This document shows positions 35,533 through 45,634 of a DNA stretch of 64,000 nucleotides, piece by piece. The stretch is from UBA6107 sp964533735 (GTDB lineage Bacteria > Chloroflexota > Anaerolineae > Anaerolineales > Anaerolineaceae). A program made the translations under genes and the position numbers. The stretch spans positions 62,001 to 126,000 of the forward strand of contig CAZHMD010000004.1 in NCBI GenBank assembly GCA_964533735.1, in the 5' to 3' direction. The stretch's first letter is position 1. The number at the start of each line of letters is the position of its first letter. A model generated the notes under the pieces. The model saw only the letters and a program-made list of their open reading frames with translations. It made no database searches and was not told where the DNA came from.

Positions 35533-36398
35533 AGGGGATTATCCTGGCCGGGGGAAAAGGAACAAGACTATTTCCGCTAACTTTGACCACCAGCAAGCAA
35601 CTATTACCTGTATATGACAAACCCATGATCTACTATCCCCTGTCGATGCTAATGTTAGCCAACATCAGGGAAATACTGGTTATAAGTTCCCCCGAGGATC
35701 TCCCGGCTTTCAGGCGGTTATTTGGTGATGGGAGTCAATGGGGACTTGAGTTCACCTACGCGGAACAACCTTCTCCTCGCGGTCTTGCGGATGCTTTTAT
35801 TGTCGGCGAAGAATTCATCAAGAATGAACCGGTTTGCCTCATCCTAGGGGATAATATTTTCTTCGGCTCCGGTCTGCCGGAAAAGTTACGTAAAGCCTCT
35901 GAATTAAAGGATGGGGCTACCATCTTTGCCTACCCTGTTCGTGACCCTGAACGTTACGGGGTGGTCGAGTTTGATGAGAATGGAAAAGCCATCAGCCTGG
36001 AAGAGAAACCAGACCATCCGAAATCGAATTTTGCAGTACCGGGATTGTACTTTTATGATTCCCGCGTGGCGTCCCTGGCCAAGTCGCTTAAACCATCAGC
36101 GCGCGATGAGATCGAGATCACGGACCTCAACCGCATCTATTTGGCGCAAGGTGACCTGAATGTGCTACCATTGGGTCGTGGAATAGCCTGGCTGGATGCC
36201 GGTACGCACGAATCGCTTTTACAGGCTGCCATGTTCATCCAGGCAGTTGAAGACCGGCAGGGTATCATGATCTCCTGCCCGGAGGAAATCGCCTACCGCA
36301 TGGGATTTATCGATAAACATCAATTGAAGGAATGCGCAAAAAAATACAGCTCAAATAGTTATGGAGAGTACCTTCATCAATTGATCAAGAGTCTGTGA
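35529..36398 (+). CDS. rfbA: Glucose-1-phosphate thymidylyltransferase
   Basis: A 289-residue nucleotidyltransferase that makes dTDP-glucose, the first step of the pathway. The signature GIILAGGKGTRLFPLT is at the N terminus, with KQLLPVYDKPMIYYPLS and LGDNIFFGSGL after it, and a C-terminal AWLDAGTHESLL. The length is typical of the short RmlA group. It overlaps both neighbours by a few bases. Confidence 0.96.
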   Translation: MKGIILAGGKGTRLFPLTLTTSKQLLPVYDKPMIYYPLSMLMLANIREILVISSPEDLPAFRRLFGDGSQWGLEFTYAEQPSPRGLADAFIVGEEFIKNEPVCLILGDNIFFGSGLPEKLRKASELKDGATIFAYPVRDPERYGVVEFDENGKAISLEEKPDHPKSNFAVPGLYFYDSRVASLAKSLKPSARDEIEITDLNRIYLAQGDLNVLPLGRGIAWLDAGTHESLLQAAMFIQAVEDRQGIMISCPEEIAYRMGFIDKHQLKECAKKYSSNSYGEYLHQLIKSL

Positions 36399-37276
36399 TG
36401 AAAATTCTTTTGTTTGGCAAGAGCGGGCAATTAGGCTGGGAATTGCAGCGGACCTGTATGCTGTTGGGGGAAATCATTCCATTGGATTTTCCTGAAGTAG
36501 ATCTTGCCAATGCTGGTGCGCTGCGTGCACTCATCCAGCAGGAAAAACCGGATTTGATCCTCAATGCCGCGGCGTACACCAACGTTGATAAAGCCGAGGA
36601 TGAACCGGAGCTCGCCCGCAAGGTCAACGCCTTAGCCCCGGCGATCATGGCGGAAGAGATGAAGAAGCTAAATGGAAGCCTCATTCATTATTCCACCGAT
36701 TATGTGTTTGACGGAACCAAGGGTTCGCCATATGTTGAAAGCGATACACCCAATCCGATCAACACGTACGGTCTCAGCAAGCTGGAAGGGGAGCAATTGG
36801 TGCAGGGGGTCGGGGGAAACTTTATCATTTTTCGCACAAGCTGGGTATACAGCCTGCGGCAGGGCGGGTTTGTCAATAAAGTACTGCAGTGGGCGCGCAC
36901 GCAGGAAGTAATGCGCATAGTGGATGACCAGGTCGGCAGTCCCACCTGGGCGCGCATGCTGGCGGAAGCCACGGCGCAGGTGATCGCGCAGGGCAGGGGT
37001 GACCCGTTGGGTTATCTGCAGGAAAAAGCCGGACTTTATCACCTGGCGGGGGCTGGAGCTGCCAGCCGCTTCGAGTGGGCAAAAGCCATCCTGGAGCTGG
37101 ACCCGAAAAAAGAGCAGCAGATCGTGAAGGAGCTGCAAGTGGGGAAATCAAGAGACTTTCCGACTCCTGCGAAAAGACCTTCAAGCACTGGTTTATCCGT
37201 CCAGCGATTTGAAAATATATATCTTCTGCACGTTTCAAATTGGGAGGATTATTTACAGGATTCTTTACAATGGTAG
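36398..37276 (+). CDS. rfbD: dTDP-4-dehydrorhamnose reductase
   Basis: A 292-residue NADPH-dependent reductase, last step of dTDP-L-rhamnose synthesis. Motifs are LLFGKSGQLGWEL (cofactor loop), NAAAYTNVDKAE, HYSTDYVFDG and the catalytic YGLSKLEGE. ATG at 36398 shares bases with the rfbA stop (TGATG); a GTG at 36395 is the alternative. The 3' half is visibly more GC-rich than the genes that follow, a sign of mosaic origin. Confidence 0.94.
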   Translation: MKILLFGKSGQLGWELQRTCMLLGEIIPLDFPEVDLANAGALRALIQQEKPDLILNAAAYTNVDKAEDEPELARKVNALAPAIMAEEMKKLNGSLIHYSTDYVFDGTKGSPYVESDTPNPINTYGLSKLEGEQLVQGVGGNFIIFRTSWVYSLRQGGFVNKVLQWARTQEVMRIVDDQVGSPTWARMLAEATAQVIAQGRGDPLGYLQEKAGLYHLAGAGAASRFEWAKAILELDPKKEQQIVKELQVGKSRDFPTPAKRPSSTGLSVQRFENIYLLHVSNWEDYLQDSLQW

Positions 37277-37427
37277 GTATGCAATTGATTTATTAGTTAC
37301 GAGCAAGAAATTCAACTTGGAAGATCATTGCTGATGAATATTTATATAGAGCTGCGAAGGATTGCTCCTGGAAGGCAACATTTGAAAATCGTAAGTGTAT
37401 TCAAAATGGGTTTACTAATGGAGAAAG

Positions 37428-38342
37428 ATGAAATTTAATCCACTGAATTATCCAATTTGCTTTACCACTCCTTTACGATTGGATAATATATCCGCCTGGG
37501 TTGAGCATGTTCCTTTTGGTATGTTTATTGTTGATCTGTTACGACCGAAAGTACTGGTTGAACTTGGCACACACACGGGTGTTTCTTACAGTGCATTTTG
37601 CCAGGCTGTGAAACAACTTGGACTTCACACTTCATGTTTTGCGGTAGACACCTGGCAGGGGGATGAACACGCTGGTTATTATGGAGAGCAGATATTTACC
37701 GATTTAAGCGCATTCAACACCCTCCATTTCAGTGAATTTTCGCAACTTGTGCAAAACACTTTTGACGAAGCCGCAAAAGAATTTCCAGAGGGTGCGATTG
37801 ATCTGCTTCATATAGATGGCTTGCATACCTATGATGCAGTAAAACACGACTTTGAAACTTGGTTGCCCAAGATGAGTCCACAAGGAGTTGTCCTTTTTCA
37901 TGATATTAGTGAAATAGAAAATGATTTTGGAGTCTGGAAGTTGTGGGATGAATTAAAGTTGATCTACCCCTATTTTGAATTCTCTCATGAGCATGGCTTG
38001 GGAGTCCTGGCAGTCGGGAAGAAATATCCAAAACCTTTGGATGTTTTAGTCAAGGTGCCGATGGATTCTCCCAGTATTCAATTTTTTTTTACTCAATTAG
38101 GCAGCCGGCTTGAAAAAGAACTAACCATTAAAGCACTATCAGCTCGGAACACTGAGATTGAATTAAGCGTTAAATTACTAAACGACCAGGTTGCGAAAAA
38201 GGAGAACCTATTAAATTCCTTGACGGATCAGTTGGCTCAGGGCCAGGAAGAAATACTATTTTATTCCAATAGCAAAAGCTGGAAATTAACAAGGCCGTTA
38301 CGGAAACTACTCAAATTAGATCTGGGGAAAAAGAGTGTTTAA
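37428..38342 (+). CDS. Class I SAM methyltransferase of glycan locus
   Basis: A 304-residue protein. The N-terminal part (about 40-200) is a Methyltransf_24-type domain with VELGTHTGVSYSAFCQAV as the SAM motif and IDLLHIDGLHTYDAVKHDFETW. Residues 235-285 are coiled-coil-like, and the end carries SKSWKLTRPLRKLLK, a tail often found on glycosyltransferases and glycan methyltransferases. It probably methylates a sugar of the exported polymer. GGAGAAAG precedes the ATG, and the stop overlaps the GTG of the next gene. Confidence 0.8.
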   Translation: MKFNPLNYPICFTTPLRLDNISAWVEHVPFGMFIVDLLRPKVLVELGTHTGVSYSAFCQAVKQLGLHTSCFAVDTWQGDEHAGYYGEQIFTDLSAFNTLHFSEFSQLVQNTFDEAAKEFPEGAIDLLHIDGLHTYDAVKHDFETWLPKMSPQGVVLFHDISEIENDFGVWKLWDELKLIYPYFEFSHEHGLGVLAVGKKYPKPLDVLVKVPMDSPSIQFFFTQLGSRLEKELTIKALSARNTEIELSVKLLNDQVAKKENLLNSLTDQLAQGQEEILFYSNSKSWKLTRPLRKLLKLDLGKKSV

Positions 38343-41300
38343 AAATATAAGAAATTATTTGCTCATAAAGCGCAGTGGTTTATTTGATAACAGGTATTAT
38401 CTGCAAACTTACCCCGATGTACGAAACGCGGATGTCGACCCATTAATGCACTATATCAAAACTGGGTGGATCGAAGGAAGAGATCCTTCAAGTAGTTTTT
38501 CAACCTCATTTTACCTAAACACATATCATGATGTGAAAATGTCAAATCTTAATCCCCTGATTCATTTCATCCGTTTCGGAAAAAGTGAAGGAAGGGAATG
38601 TATTTCGGGGTTGGAAAAGCCTGCAATCAACCGGGAATACGCCGGATTATTTTTGAATGAAGTCCCACCGGCAGAGAATGCGAAACAACCAGGTGACCAG
38701 GATGTTGATACTGAAACCAAGTCAATAGTTCCAGTGAACAATCATGATCAGTCATTCAAGAGTTTGAACGGCGGTGACGAGCATTTCATTTTTGGATTGG
38801 ATTCCAGCATCCCCGAATCTATCGTCGTTGGAGAAGGCTCATTTCTCCTGATAAGCGGCTGGTGTTTTTATTCTGGTAAAAAGGTTGCAAAATTATCAAT
38901 TAGTGTTGGGAACGATCACTATCCGGTAAAAAATCACTCCTACTTTCGAAATGATGTATTGCCGATATTTGTTAAAAAATACAATGATCACACAGCTATG
39001 TTGTTTTGCGGATTTTGGTGTTTAGTGCCTATCAACAAACTGGAATCCGCACAAGCTAAAGAAATCGACCTTATTGCGCAATTAATTGACGGTAAAAAAG
39101 TCCATGGAAATTTAGGGAGGATCATCTTTAAACCTGATCATGGGGTTGAAAAAATTGATCCCGGGACGATTCTCCTCGATGATTCTCCAAGGGTCGCAAT
39201 TTGCATGGCTACATACAATCCGCCGATGGAATTGTTCAAAACTCAAATTCGATCCTTAATTGATCAAATTCACAAAAACTGGATTTGCATCATAAATGAT
39301 GACCATTCCAAACCAGAGATATTTGATCAAATAACCTCGGTTGTTGGAGAGGATGACCGTTTTTTTGTTTTCCGCAATGAGGATAGACTTGGACATTACA
39401 ATAATTTTGAAGCTGCACTCTTGCGCGTTCCAGCTAACGTTGATTTCATTGGTTTTTGTGACCAGGATGATGAGTGGTATCCTGAAAAGTTAACAAAAAG
39501 CCTGGAGGGTTTTCACACTGCCAAGGATATGCTTGTTTATTGTGACATGGATATTGTTGACCAAAATAAAATCAAGATAGCCAACACATTCTGGACAAAC
39601 AGAAAGAATAACCACACGTCTTTGGAAGTATTGATTTTTGCGAATACTGTAACTGGCGCCGCGTTGCTTGCCAGAGCCAGTTTACTTAAAGAGATACTAC
39701 CTTTTCCCGAAAAAATCGGTGATGTGTATCATGACCACTGGGTAGCATGTGTAGCTCTTTCAAAAGGAGATATCCAATATATCGCCGAACCTTTGTATGC
39801 ATACAATCAGCACTTGAGTAATGCGTACGGTATTCAATCTAAAAATCCCTCATACGCGCTCTTTCCAGAACTAAAACAATACTTCAGGCAATTGAAAGAC
39901 ATTTCTTTATTGAAACATGAGGTAAAAGCATCGCTTGAGAATTTAAATGCAGCCTACGCTACTTACCTGTTGCGGCTGATCTTGATCACAAAAACCTTGT
40001 TGCTTCGAGTAAAACCATTACTGTGGAAAAAAAGAAGCGCTTTGCGGCAGATCAGCTCTGCTGAGAGAACCCCATTCGGACTCTGGATTCAATCTGTGAA
40101 ATACGGCATTACACGTCGACCATCTTTAGGCTATGAATTTCTTGCTTTGCGCAGTTTTTATGCTCACCATTTATATTCATTGTTTTCGGGTTTTTATAAA
40201 AAGAAATTAATTTACAAAATCAGAGAATCCGAGCGTATGAAATTGAATCAAATAAGCATGTCGCCGGATACCCACAGGATCAACCGACCCGGATATTCTG
40301 ATGATGCCATTATTCGTCTCATTGAACAAATGATTGCTCCTCTACGATTATCGTCAAGCAGTGAGGAACCAGCGCGAGTAAATATCCTTATGGCTAGTGT
40401 CGACTTTAAATATATATTTGGCGGCTATATGGCGATGTTTACCCTGGCGAAGAAAATTGCATTAGCTGGTAACCGGGTAAGGATCGTGATCGTAGAATCC
40501 TGCGACTATAAACCTAACGATTGGCGCAGGCAAATTTTGGCTTATCCGGGCTTAGAAGATTTGTTTGATCTTGTTGAAACCTCCTACCATTTTGATCGAT
40601 CCATGCCCCTTTTGGTTAATCCTGAGGATCGCTTTATCGCGACTTCATGCTGGACAGCGCATATTGCATCTCAAGCATCTAATGAAATTAATCGCAAGAA
40701 ATTTATCTTCTTTGCACAGGAATACGAGCCCATCTTTTTTCCGATGAGTTCCATTCATGCGTTATCCAATCAGTCTTACTCCCTTCCCCAGTTCACAATT
40801 TTCTCCACGGACTTGTTAAGAGAGTATTTCAAGAATCATAAAATTGGAATTTATGCTTCCAATGCAGAGATTGGTAACTCGAATTCGATCGTGATAAATA
40901 ATGCGATAAATTCATTTAAGGTTTCAATAGAAGACCTTGAGCAGAGAAAAAAGAAGAAATTCCTTTTTTATGCCCGACCGGAACCCCATGCAGCCAGGAA
41001 TCTATATGAATTGGGTATCCTGGGGTTAAGGAATGCCATCAGGACGGGCAGCTTCGGAGACGATTGGGAGTTCTACGGCATAGGCACGATCGGCAACAAT
41101 CGAAAGGTAGCATTATCTGATAACCAGACATTGACATTATTACCAAAGGTCAGCCTTAAGGATTACCTGGAAATAATACCCAGCTATGACCTGGGAATGA
41201 GCCTGATGTTATCACCCCATCCAAGTTTGGTGCCTTTAGAGATGGCCGCAGCTGGAATGGTTACAATTACTAATACATTTGAAAATAAAACGCGGGAGGA

Positions 41301-41502
41301 ACTTGGAAAAATATCTGCCAATTTGATAGGAGTGGATCCTACAATTGAAGGTATTACGAGAGGACTGACTGAAGGGCTGAATAGAATCCCGAACTATACT
41401 GCGAGATTAGAAAACTCAAAAATTAATTGGCCTACAAATTGGGATCAGGTTTTTGATCAGAACTTTATCAATAAATTGGATGAGTTTCTCGCAAAATGTT
41501 AA
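38335..41502 (+). CDS. Multi-domain glycosyltransferase (GT2 + WsaF/RgpF-like)
   Basis: A 1055-residue protein starting at a GTG that overlaps the previous stop by eight bases. Residues 12-78 hold two copies of a short motif (YYLQTYPDV...NPL-HxI...G--EGR) seen at the N terminus of rhamnan-type glycosyltransferases. Residues about 290-500 form a GT2 domain (VAICMATYNPP, INDDHSKP, GFCDQDDEWYPEKL). The C-terminal 370 residues form a GT-B-like domain resembling WsaF (ILMASVDFKYIFGGYMAM, FFAQEYEPIFFPM, MSLMLSPHPSLVPLEMAAAG). It probably adds two different residues, one likely rhamnose given the rfb genes. Confidence 0.82.
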   Translation: MFKNIRNYLLIKRSGLFDNRYYLQTYPDVRNADVDPLMHYIKTGWIEGRDPSSSFSTSFYLNTYHDVKMSNLNPLIHFIRFGKSEGRECISGLEKPAINREYAGLFLNEVPPAENAKQPGDQDVDTETKSIVPVNNHDQSFKSLNGGDEHFIFGLDSSIPESIVVGEGSFLLISGWCFYSGKKVAKLSISVGNDHYPVKNHSYFRNDVLPIFVKKYNDHTAMLFCGFWCLVPINKLESAQAKEIDLIAQLIDGKKVHGNLGRIIFKPDHGVEKIDPGTILLDDSPRVAICMATYNPPMELFKTQIRSLIDQIHKNWICIINDDHSKPEIFDQITSVVGEDDRFFVFRNEDRLGHYNNFEAALLRVPANVDFIGFCDQDDEWYPEKLTKSLEGFHTAKDMLVYCDMDIVDQNKIKIANTFWTNRKNNHTSLEVLIFANTVTGAALLARASLLKEILPFPEKIGDVYHDHWVACVALSKGDIQYIAEPLYAYNQHLSNAYGIQSKNPSYALFPELKQYFRQLKDISLLKHEVKASLENLNAAYATYLLRLILITKTLLLRVKPLLWKKRSALRQISSAERTPFGLWIQSVKYGITRRPSLGYEFLALRSFYAHHLYSLFSGFYKKKLIYKIRESERMKLNQISMSPDTHRINRPGYSDDAIIRLIEQMIAPLRLSSSSEEPARVNILMASVDFKYIFGGYMAMFTLAKKIALAGNRVRIVIVESCDYKPNDWRRQILAYPGLEDLFDLVETSYHFDRSMPLLVNPEDRFIATSCWTAHIASQASNEINRKKFIFFAQEYEPIFFPMSSIHALSNQSYSLPQFTIFSTDLLREYFKNHKIGIYASNAEIGNSNSIVINNAINSFKVSIEDLEQRKKKKFLFYARPEPHAARNLYELGILGLRNAIRTGSFGDDWEFYGIGTIGNNRKVALSDNQTLTLLPKVSLKDYLEIIPSYDLGMSLMLSPHPSLVPLEMAAAGMVTITNTFENKTREELGKISANLIGVDPTIEGITRGLTEGLNRIPNYTARLENSKINWPTNWDQVFDQNFINKLDEFLAKC

Positions 41503-41529
41503 ATCTTAATTGAGGTCAAAGGATTACTC

Positions 41530-42984
41530 ATGGATTTCAATACAACAACCTTCCTGTTTGTATTTATTCCCCTCTTTTTTACAGCATTTTTCATAATCAA
41601 ACCGGATTATCGAAAATGGCTCATCCTCATCGCTAGTGTAATTCTCTACGCGTGGTTCCAAAAATCCAATATCCTTGTACTTCTTGGTTTTATATTGGTC
41701 AATTATCTTATCCTTTGGTTTTTTCAACGCAGAGCTGAAAAAGGGTTGTCTACCAGGTTACTATTCATAGGGGCTATTACAGGTAATTTGTTAATGCTTC
41801 TTTTCTTCAGGCTTTTCACATCGGAAAATTGGTTTTCTTTACAATTTGCAACAAGATTTCCGGATCTCACTTTTTTCAAGACACTCACGTTCCCGGTTGG
41901 ATTGTCGTTCATTGTCTTCCAGGTGTTATCAGTTCTTATCGATACTAATCGCGCTCAGGGCAAATTTTCTGGCAATCTTTGGGATTACCTCAATTACCTG
42001 CTCATGTTTCCAAAAATAACCATGGGACCAATTACACGCTTTGGAGATATTCAACCGCAACTTTCAAATTTAAATATTACCTCTGAAAATGTGCTCGCGG
42101 GAACAAAGCGTTTCATAATAGGGTTAGCAAAAAAAGTGATTATTGCTGATCAATTGGCTGTAATTGTTAATGCAGGTTTTGGGTTGGAAAAACCCGCATT
42201 CCCGACATCAATTGCCTGGCTTTTAATCGTCGCTTTTCTTATCCAGATCTATTATGATTTTTCAGGATACATTGATATGGGGATCGGTTTAGCCAGGATT
42301 GTAGGGCTAAAATTGCCGGAAAACTTCAATTCGCCATATTCTGCGTTGTCATTATCTGATTTCTGGCGGCGCTGGCACATGACCTTAACTTCCTGGTTCC
42401 GCGATTACCTATTCTATCCGTTGGAATTTCGACGCAGGAAAACAAAAAGATTCCGAACGGAATCCAATACGATCTTGGTTTTTGTGTTGACCGGTCTCTG
42501 GCATGGGCTGACTTTTAATTACTTCCTGTGGGGATTACTCCAGGGAGTCATCATTTCGTTTGAAAACTCGAGATATGGAAAATGGATTAAAAGTATCCCA
42601 ACGGTTTTCCAGAGACTTTATTTCCTTGCAGTCATCCTGGTGAGCTGGGCAGTTTTCAGATCAGAAAGTATCGGATACACCCTGCGGTTCTTCAAACGCC
42701 TGGTCATTATCGATCAAAGCGTGCAGTTATATCCTTTTGCAATGTCACAGCCCCTGCCGATAATCAATAACTCGGTTTACCTTGTGTTGGGGATTGGTAT
42801 CATTGGTCTGTTGCCCTTAAGGAATATCTGGTCGAGTCTTATGGCTAAACGAGTGAACCCCGATGTTGAAATTAACCCAATACTTGTATTCTTTATAAAT
42901 GTTTTGTATATTGTGGTTTTTATAATCACAATCGCCGTTCTGGCAAGCCAAAATTTTATGCCAAGCATTTATGGAAAATATTAG
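41530..42984 (+). CDS. MBOAT family O-acyltransferase (AlgI/DltB-like)
   Basis: A 484-residue polytopic membrane protein with about ten helices. The MBOAT core is complete: FPKITMGPITRF, YYDFSGYIDMGIGLAR, FWRRWHMTLTSWFRDYLFYPL with H283, and GLWHGLTFNYFLWGLLQG with the catalytic H325. It moves an acyl group across or at the membrane for attachment to polysaccharide. AAAGGA precedes the ATG. The stop overlaps the next gene, an AlgJ/AlgX-like protein, by 14 bases, the pairing found in alginate and Dlt systems. Confidence 0.92.
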   Translation: MDFNTTTFLFVFIPLFFTAFFIIKPDYRKWLILIASVILYAWFQKSNILVLLGFILVNYLILWFFQRRAEKGLSTRLLFIGAITGNLLMLLFFRLFTSENWFSLQFATRFPDLTFFKTLTFPVGLSFIVFQVLSVLIDTNRAQGKFSGNLWDYLNYLLMFPKITMGPITRFGDIQPQLSNLNITSENVLAGTKRFIIGLAKKVIIADQLAVIVNAGFGLEKPAFPTSIAWLLIVAFLIQIYYDFSGYIDMGIGLARIVGLKLPENFNSPYSALSLSDFWRRWHMTLTSWFRDYLFYPLEFRRRKTKRFRTESNTILVFVLTGLWHGLTFNYFLWGLLQGVIISFENSRYGKWIKSIPTVFQRLYFLAVILVSWAVFRSESIGYTLRFFKRLVIIDQSVQLYPFAMSQPLPIINNSVYLVLGIGIIGLLPLRNIWSSLMAKRVNPDVEINPILVFFINVLYIVVFIITIAVLASQNFMPSIYGKY

Positions 42985-44131
42985 CAACGAGGTTTGTAGT
43001 AATAAAAATTCACATTATACGCAGGTTATAAAATTGGACGATTCCTTACGCAAAAACAATAACGAGAGAAGAGTCAGTAAAATAATCGATGGCTTTAATC
43101 GAGTTTTCATTTCTGTGGCAATTATTTGCCTACTTACGGTCCCAATAATTGTGTCCGTCCTTGATAAGAGTGAGGGCTCGTTTCCTGAGCGATTTATCGG
43201 CAGGGATTTATTGATCTCCACTGTGAATAATTTTCGTTATTTTGTCCTTGGGGACATTGCTTTTAAAGATGTGATTGTAACTTCCGAGGGTTGGGCGATT
43301 CCAACTGATTCCTTTTCTATTAATGACTATCAAAACACTTTCCCACTCCAACAAATATCGGTAAATGAAATTGGGGATAAATTGAATTCGTTGTGTTCAT
43401 TTTTAACTCAAAACGAAATTGAATTCATATTAATTGTTCCTCCGAATAAAAACTCAATTTATCCTGAGTACCTTCCTAAAGAAATATCCGTAATGAATTC
43501 CAAATCCCGATTAGATCAAATTATGGAGGTATGGAAAGACACAGAAAATTGCCACTTGATGGACTTGCGTGATCCGTTACTTCATGCAAAAGCAAAGGAG
43601 GTCTTATACTTTTCGACAGATACCCATTGGAATCAACACGCGACATTTGTTGCTCATAAGGAATTGACAAATTACTTGACTAAGAAATTTCCTGAAATCA
43701 AGGTGCCCAACAAAGATGACTATAAACTAAGCAATTCGACTTATGTTGGCGATCTGGTGGGTACCAATTTTGGACATTTAAATATTTACGATGAAATTCA
43801 AACATATGTTCCTATTCAACGGTGCAATTGTTGGGGTAGTTTTTCTACTGATGCTGAAGGAGTAATAACAGGTAGGATTATCAATGAAAAAAGGGATTTT
43901 CCCACTGCTATAATTTTTCATGATTCTTATATAAATGATTGGGTTCCATTTCTCTCCGAAATATTCCAGGAGGCAAGATATATTCGCACTCCTTTTGGTG
44001 AGCAAATCACCATTAATCCGAGAGATATTGCAGCTGAAAAACCTGACATTGTAATTATTGAATGCGTTGAAAGGTTATTAGTATTCCTTCTCGGCTTGCC
44101 TGATGTATCAGATTATCCATCCAATTACTAG
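42971..44131 (+). CDS. AlgJ/AlgX-like SGNH-type acyltransferase partner (first copy)
   Basis: A 386-residue protein with one N-terminal membrane anchor (about residues 45-65) and an exported domain. The catalytic pair is D217-T-H219-W in STDTHW, and a plausible nucleophile is S319 in FHDSY, as in AlgX/DHHW proteins. NNFR, PPNKNSIYPEYLP and MDLRDPL are shared with the second copy. Expected role: final transfer of the acyl group to the sugar outside the membrane, together with the MBOAT protein. Confidence 0.87.
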   Translation: MENISNEVCSNKNSHYTQVIKLDDSLRKNNNERRVSKIIDGFNRVFISVAIICLLTVPIIVSVLDKSEGSFPERFIGRDLLISTVNNFRYFVLGDIAFKDVIVTSEGWAIPTDSFSINDYQNTFPLQQISVNEIGDKLNSLCSFLTQNEIEFILIVPPNKNSIYPEYLPKEISVMNSKSRLDQIMEVWKDTENCHLMDLRDPLLHAKAKEVLYFSTDTHWNQHATFVAHKELTNYLTKKFPEIKVPNKDDYKLSNSTYVGDLVGTNFGHLNIYDEIQTYVPIQRCNCWGSFSTDAEGVITGRIINEKRDFPTAIIFHDSYINDWVPFLSEIFQEARYIRTPFGEQITINPRDIAAEKPDIVIIECVERLLVFLLGLPDVSDYPSNY

Positions 44132-44511
44132 TAGGAGAATAGTGTTGACCTCAAAAATGATTAAAATCGCTCTCTCTGGTTCGATCGGAAATTTAAAGAT
44201 TCGATTGGAGGAAAACCGACAGAAACCAATGAAGTCTTAATAAATCTTCCTAAGGTTATAATTTCGAGATAGCCCTTTTTCATTTATGGAAAAGAATCCT
44301 TGCCGTCAAGGTTTGCACGATCGAGATTATTAATATGACCAGTTATTTAACGATTGTGATTATCAAGTTTTATTTTGATGCCAAAAGCTGATAATTAGTG
44401 GATTTTAAATATGGCGTTGGAATAAAAACGAGATTATGATTACTGTATGCAATACGAACTCTATTATTCATTTCCATCCAAAATTAGCCTCATAAACTCG
44501 TTGGAGTTAAC
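44132..44511. other. 380-bp AT-rich intergenic gap
   Basis: No supported gene is seen. A 31-codon frame starts with GTG at 44144 but has no homology signal or good ribosome site. The gap separates two paralogous AlgX-like genes, so it may be a duplication scar or hold an internal promoter; no clear -35/-10 pair was found. Confidence 0.5.
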
Positions 44512-45585
44512 TTGGAAAAATCCTCGTCAAAACTAAGAGGACGAAGAATCTTTTCAGGGATAAATCTCTTCATTATTCCAATAGTCATTTTGTGTATATT
44601 GGTATTTCCTTTGTTTTCAGCGTTCTTTACGAAAACCAGCCAGAATTTCCCCGAACAATTTATAGGGAAGGATCACCTTATTTCTTTGGTGAACAATTTT
44701 CGACTGAAAGTGTTAAAGGACAGGATTTTTAAAGATTTATATGTTTCTGAAAATAATTGGCTGGTGTATACCGGTGGCCCCTCGCTTGATGATATACAAA
44801 ACACAAACCAGTTTTCGCAGTCGGAACTTGCACAATTGACCGATCGCGTGAAATCATTATGTTCTCGGATGACAAATATCGGAACCAGATTAATTATCAT
44901 GATTCCTCCGAATAAAAACACGATCTACCCCGAATTCATACCTCCAGTAATCCAGCTGATGAACAAAGGCTCGCGTTTGGATCAGTTTATGGCTGCATGG
45001 GAAAATACTGCAACCTGTAAGGTGGTTGATTTGAGAGATGCCTTATTTAGGGCAAAACTGGATAATCAAGTTTACTTTTCAACAGACACTCACTGGACTG
45101 ATCTTGGTGCATTTATAGGGTATCAGGAACTGGCCAAAATGATGAAAGAAGATTTTCCGGCTATAGAGGTACATGAACTATCAGATTATGAGCAAATTAA
45201 ATATCAACGCACGGGTGATTTAGCCGGGAAGAACTTTGGAAGTTTTAAGATCGAGGAGACGGCTATATCGTTAGTCCCCAAGTATACGGTGGGTCATTTA
45301 GCACGTTATTACATCTCATCATCTGGAATGAATACAGGCGCACATAATGCCATTTTCACTTTTACTGACAATACCGATTTACCTAATGCAGTTATTTTTT
45401 ATGATTCCTTCTTTAACGTATTCTTGACCCCTTACCTAATGGATAGTTTCAATACGGCATATTTACTATTTTCATCAGGAATAGATTTGGAGCTTGTAGA
45501 AAAAACAAAACCGGATTTTATGATAATAGAAATTACCGAAAGAAACTTAGAGATACGCTTATTACAACTTCCACAATTGGATTAA
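44512..45585 (+). CDS. AlgJ/AlgX-like SGNH-type acyltransferase partner (second copy)
   Basis: A 357-residue paralogue of the previous gene with one N-terminal anchor (about 16-38). D192-T-H194-W (STDTHW) and S299 (FYDSF) form the putative triad. FPEQFIGKDHLISLVNNFR and PPNKNTIYPEFIP match the first copy closely. The start is a TTG with GGAG five bases upstream. Two copies may acylate different sugars or positions, or form a pair. Confidence 0.87.
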   Translation: MEKSSSKLRGRRIFSGINLFIIPIVILCILVFPLFSAFFTKTSQNFPEQFIGKDHLISLVNNFRLKVLKDRIFKDLYVSENNWLVYTGGPSLDDIQNTNQFSQSELAQLTDRVKSLCSRMTNIGTRLIIMIPPNKNTIYPEFIPPVIQLMNKGSRLDQFMAAWENTATCKVVDLRDALFRAKLDNQVYFSTDTHWTDLGAFIGYQELAKMMKEDFPAIEVHELSDYEQIKYQRTGDLAGKNFGSFKIEETAISLVPKYTVGHLARYYISSSGMNTGAHNAIFTFTDNTDLPNAVIFYDSFFNVFLTPYLMDSFNTAYLLFSSGIDLELVEKTKPDFMIIEITERNLEIRLLQLPQLD

Positions 45586-45634
45586 GGATGCATGAAGAAT
45601 ATCATGCGTATTATTAGAAAGTGAGCTCAGGACA

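Noticed and set aside
36668..37138. 156-codon minus-strand frame within rfbD
   Set aside because: GC-rich third positions of rfbD create long shadow frames; rfbD itself is unambiguous.
44144..44239. 31-codon frame between the AlgX-like genes
   Set aside because: No homology or good ribosome site; too short to support.
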